A stretch of 64,000 bases of DNA, taken from the NCBI GenBank assembly GCA_963822825.1, contig CAWGIW010000006.1, forward strand, positions 482,158 through 546,157, written 5' to 3'. The first letter of the stretch is position 1, and every line of letters begins with the position of its first letter. Under the pieces are notes generated by a model that searched no databases, was not told where the DNA came from, and worked only from the letters and a program-made list of their open reading frames with translations. A program made the translations under genes and the position numbers. Source of the stretch: JAWWPY01 sp963822825. GTDB lineage: Bacteria > Actinomycetota > Actinomycetes > Streptosporangiales > Streptosporangiaceae. Shown here in pieces: positions 61,986 through 64,000 of this stretch.

Positions 61986-62116
61986 GTGAAAGCTCCACCT
62001 GATCCCGGACGTACCGCCAGCCGAAACACGGGCCGCGGCGTGCTGACCGGGTTGATCACTGGCTTCGTGGCGGTCGGCGTAGGCCAGCTCGTGGCCGGAT
62101 TCGCCCGGCCGCAGGG
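61986..62116 (+). pseudogene. Molybdopterin-dependent oxidoreductase, N-terminal fragment cut by the contig junction
   Basis: From GTG 61,986 the protein reads VKAPPDPGRTASRNTGRGVL, then a membrane helix (LTGLITGFVAVGVGQLVAGFARP). This matches the start of SUOX/YedY-type molybdopterin oxidoreductases that accompany sigK-rskA in actinomycetes. After FARPQG (about 62,113) the sequence stops matching and becomes fungal-like DNA read antisense. Most of the gene, several hundred residues, is therefore missing here, probably because of a mis-join. Confidence 0.7.
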
Positions 62117-62893
62117 ATTTCATCGTGCCGAAACATCGCTCCGAACTCGTTCGTCGAGTGATGGTAGGTGCCAGGTTTCACACTACCCACCTGCCGCCCG
62201 AGCAGCATACTGCCCGCCTCAGGCCGCAGGAGCCGCGTGATGAACTTGGCGAGATCGAGCTGCTGGGCACGGTCGAACAGGTGGAAGAAGGCCCCCGCGT
62301 AGACGACCGAGAAGTTCCCGAACAGCGCCTCGACTGCGGGGAAAGTGGTTGCTCAAAGATATCAGCGGCGATGAAGTCAGCGCCACATTTGTCTCGGTCA
62401 AGGAAGAGGTCGTATCCCAGCTCGAGAAACTCAGGCCGGAGATCTACGCCATAGAGATTGCCGCTGGGGACGCCATCAAATATAAGCCGCCGCATCTCCT
62501 GGCCGAAACAGCAGCCTAGATCGAGCAGTGCCCCTCCATTCCGACAGCGGTCGAGGACTTCTCCATACTGCGGCATAGTAGGGAGCGTGATATTGAGGAA
62601 ACGCCATCCGCCCAGGCAAGGGAAGGGCCAGACATCCCAAGCTTGCTCCCTCTGTGGCTCGTCAACGGCCATACAGGCAATTGTGGGATGTTATAGTGAC
62701 CCACAATTCGGTAGACATGATCGTGGACTTTGTCCGCCGGGATTCCGCTGTATTGCTCGAGTACCTCTCTGGAGACTTGCGGCACGTTCTCGAGATCTTT
62801 CACATACCAGACGACGTTGCGTGATCTCGCGTGCAGCTCTTCGTCCGTGGCGACTGTACTGGAGCTGTCTGTGGTTACAGCTGGGTTGTCCAT
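62116..62893 (-). CDS. Fungal-type SAM methyltransferase (AusD-like), 5' part, with intron and one frame break
   Basis: Exon 1 (62,893-62,705) encodes 63 residues starting MDNPAVTTDSSSTVATDEEL and ending DKVHDHVYRI. Exon 2 continues REQAWDVWPFPCLGGWRFLN, then the SAM-binding motif GGALLDLGCCFGQEMRRL, and GVDLRPEFLELGYDLFLDRD and FIAADIF. One base appears missing near 62,330, after which VEALFGNFSVVYAGAFFHLFD, FITRLLRPEAGSMLLGRQVG and GTYHHSTNEFGAMFRHDE follow, matching the rest of the family. The family methylates carboxylic acids or other groups in fungal meroterpenoid and polyketide pathways (AusD-type, recalled from memory). The 3' end is lost at the actinobacterial junction. Confidence 0.75.
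62652..62704 (-). other. Spliceosomal intron, 53 nt, in the fungal-type methyltransferase
   Basis: On the coding strand the intron begins GTGGGT and ends CCACAG, with a possible branch site GTTGACG near the 3' end. Removing it joins codon 63 (Ile of VYRI) in phase 0 to REQAWDVW, exactly the family sequence; leaving it in gives nonsense. Length and borders are typical of filamentous fungi. Confidence 0.8.
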
Positions 62894-64000
62894 GCCGTCG
62901 AGCTCTCAGTCAATATTCAACAGTGGACGTAACCTGCAATGAGCCAACTTCACCAAGAGTCCAGGTACCAAAACACATATTCCAGTTGTTTATGAGCGAG
63001 CGTCAGTGTCAGTCGACTGTTCGTTGAATGCTCTTTGAACTAATGTGAGGGATGTTCTATCTAGCCTCAGCTGCATGCAAGAAAACGTCACCAATGTTTC
63101 TGCCAGCATAAGGTGTTGCAATCTTCACACTTAATAAGACGAATATGACAAAACGCGAACAAGACAAACTCATCCATCTGTGATGCATGAAAATGTTTCC
63201 GTTCACCGTCGAATTACTCCGCTTCGTGCAATTCGCTCTTTCTGCGGCCTTTCCCATACTTGCCGCTTGGAGATGACAATGCCACATATCATCTTCCGGC
63301 TCATCCACCTGAGTCGCCCGTCACACGAGGAACTGGTCGACCCGTATTCGTTGGCGTGTTCTCGTTCTGCGTCGAAGGCTCCGTCCGGGCTAGACCACTT
63401 TGTCTATTTCCTTGTTCGGTGTTATATGCCAACGCAGTGCACAAGAGCAACGCTCATTTTGCACTATTTCACTCTCGTTCAATCAGGGGAACTGCAATTT
63501 CCACTGATATGCGATCCAACACTACCCCCACACATACAAACTGGTTTTCCCTGATGCTGCATAATCTGCGGTGGGTCGTGGCACTCAGTTTGACCGGCGT
63601 CCTTATGGTCCTGATCATAGCTGCCTGTGGGAGCACTTTTGCAGTTCGATAGCTTCATGTTTGCCAGCCTCTCTCCCTAACGCGTTCAGTTATCAACGCT
63701 CGCTCTATCTGGTGTGGCGGCTGTACAATCAAGAGCCTCTTCCAAAATTGACTGTATTTGCGTGAGTTGATGACATTGCGTCGATATCGAATATAATACG
63801 TACGCGATCCTGCTGATCGTACTCCCTGCCAAGCGGCGAGTTGTTACGGAACCAGAGAGGGGGGAAAGGGGGGGGGGGGTGTCTTCGCGTATCGCTGGTA
63901 CTGTCGTGGCTGAGTCGAGTTCTGGAGATATGTGCATACAATGTCCTAGACGAGAAGACTGGTTTACGATTTTGCTACAATCACGGCTGACAATCTGGCA
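62894..64000. other. Low-GC non-coding fungal-like DNA
   Basis: About 1.1 kb upstream of the methyltransferase start, with roughly balanced base composition, frequent T/A-rich stretches and no convincing coding region on either strand. Short open frames here have no family resemblance. It probably holds the gene's promoter and intergenic DNA of a fungus. A G12 run lies at 63,868-63,879. No actinobacterial features were seen. Confidence 0.7.
63868..63879 (+). repeat. G12 homopolymer run
   Basis: A run of twelve G follows GGGGAAA at 63,861-63,867. It is the longest homopolymer in the window and lies in the fungal-like segment, where sequence length may be unreliable. Confidence 0.8.

Noticed and set aside
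1..62115. tRNA genes, CRISPR arrays, insertion sequences or a biosynthetic gene cluster
   Set aside because: I found no tRNA-like cloverleaf, transposase, Cas gene or PKS/NRPS gene. The deletions and frame breaks are not accompanied by IS elements.
62270..62400. A second intron in the fungal methyltransferase, ending at TTTCCCCGCAG near 62,335
   Set aside because: The matching GT donor would remove the conserved FIAADIF segment. One missing base explains the frame change without losing conserved residues.

Overview
The window joins two different genomes. Positions 1 to about 62,115 are high-GC actinobacterial DNA. Markers are an AfsR/SARP-type regulator, a PASTA-less Ser/Thr protein kinase, RNase P RNA beside a bifunctional RNase HI/phosphatase, and a SigK/RskA pair. 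The codon use and gene set suggest a soil-type actinomycete, possibly near Streptosporangiales; this is a guess from gene content. From about 62,116 to 64,000 the base composition drops sharply. The minus strand there encodes the 5' part of a fungal-type SAM methyltransferase interrupted by a 53-nt GT-AG intron, followed by low-GC non-coding DNA. The simplest reading is a chimeric contig from a mixed bacterium/fungus sample (lichen, endohyphal or soil); a real inter-kingdom junction is the less likely alternative.

Layout. 1-7.9 kb: PEBP protein, a repeat-rich membrane protein, a secreted-type phosphoesterase, diacylglycerol kinase and an NAD-dependent epimerase. 8.1-13 kb: a degraded glycolipid/export block (two glycosyltransferases, an ABC ATPase and an MFS exporter, each with internal deletions or frameshifts) around one intact MGDG-synthase-like glycosyltransferase. 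13.2-19.6 kb: membrane and signalling genes (protein kinase, DUF421, aldo/keto reductase, MHYT sensor, chemoreceptor). 19.6-25.9 kb: FtsX-type ABC exporter with ATPase and PadR regulator, TetR regulators, MpaB-like oxygenase. 25.9-31.3 kb: LacI-controlled sugar/polyol catabolism (two TIM-barrel isomerases, two Gfo/Idh dehydrogenases) with two matching operators. 31.2-33.9 kb: gene remnants, a perfect-palindrome terminator and an ACMSD-like amidohydrolase.

33.9-48.5 kb is a large catabolic island. A plus-strand operon carries a leader ORF, LivH-M-G-F, a Liv binding lipoprotein, an SDR, an old-yellow-enzyme/TMADH-like flavoprotein and a 3-hydroxyisobutyrate dehydrogenase-like protein. A convergent minus-strand operon carries a D-2-hydroxyacid dehydrogenase, an M24 fold protein lacking a metal ligand, a dikinase-like ATP-grasp/phosphohistidine protein and a Gfo/Idh dehydrogenase. 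An XRE-cupin regulator is divergent from the minus operon. The substrate is unknown, and this is the best candidate for an undescribed pathway.

48.5-62.1 kb: MarR/DUF2218 pair, anti-sigma/ECF sigma pair, MsrB, VOC and GNAT proteins, an intact SARP-TPR regulator with an 11-bp-spaced heptad array in front of a divergent secreted protein, rnpB, RNase HI/phosphatase, a zinc-ribbon protein, an FMN-binding oxidase and SigK/RskA. Two back-to-back SigK-like promoters lie between sigK and the start of a molybdopterin oxidoreductase, which is cut at the chimeric junction.

About seventeen reading-frame breaks were found, many of them single-base indels in otherwise conserved genes, including one in the fungal exon. 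That spread argues for residual sequencing error as much as for pseudogenes. The internal deletions of tens of codons are harder to explain that way.
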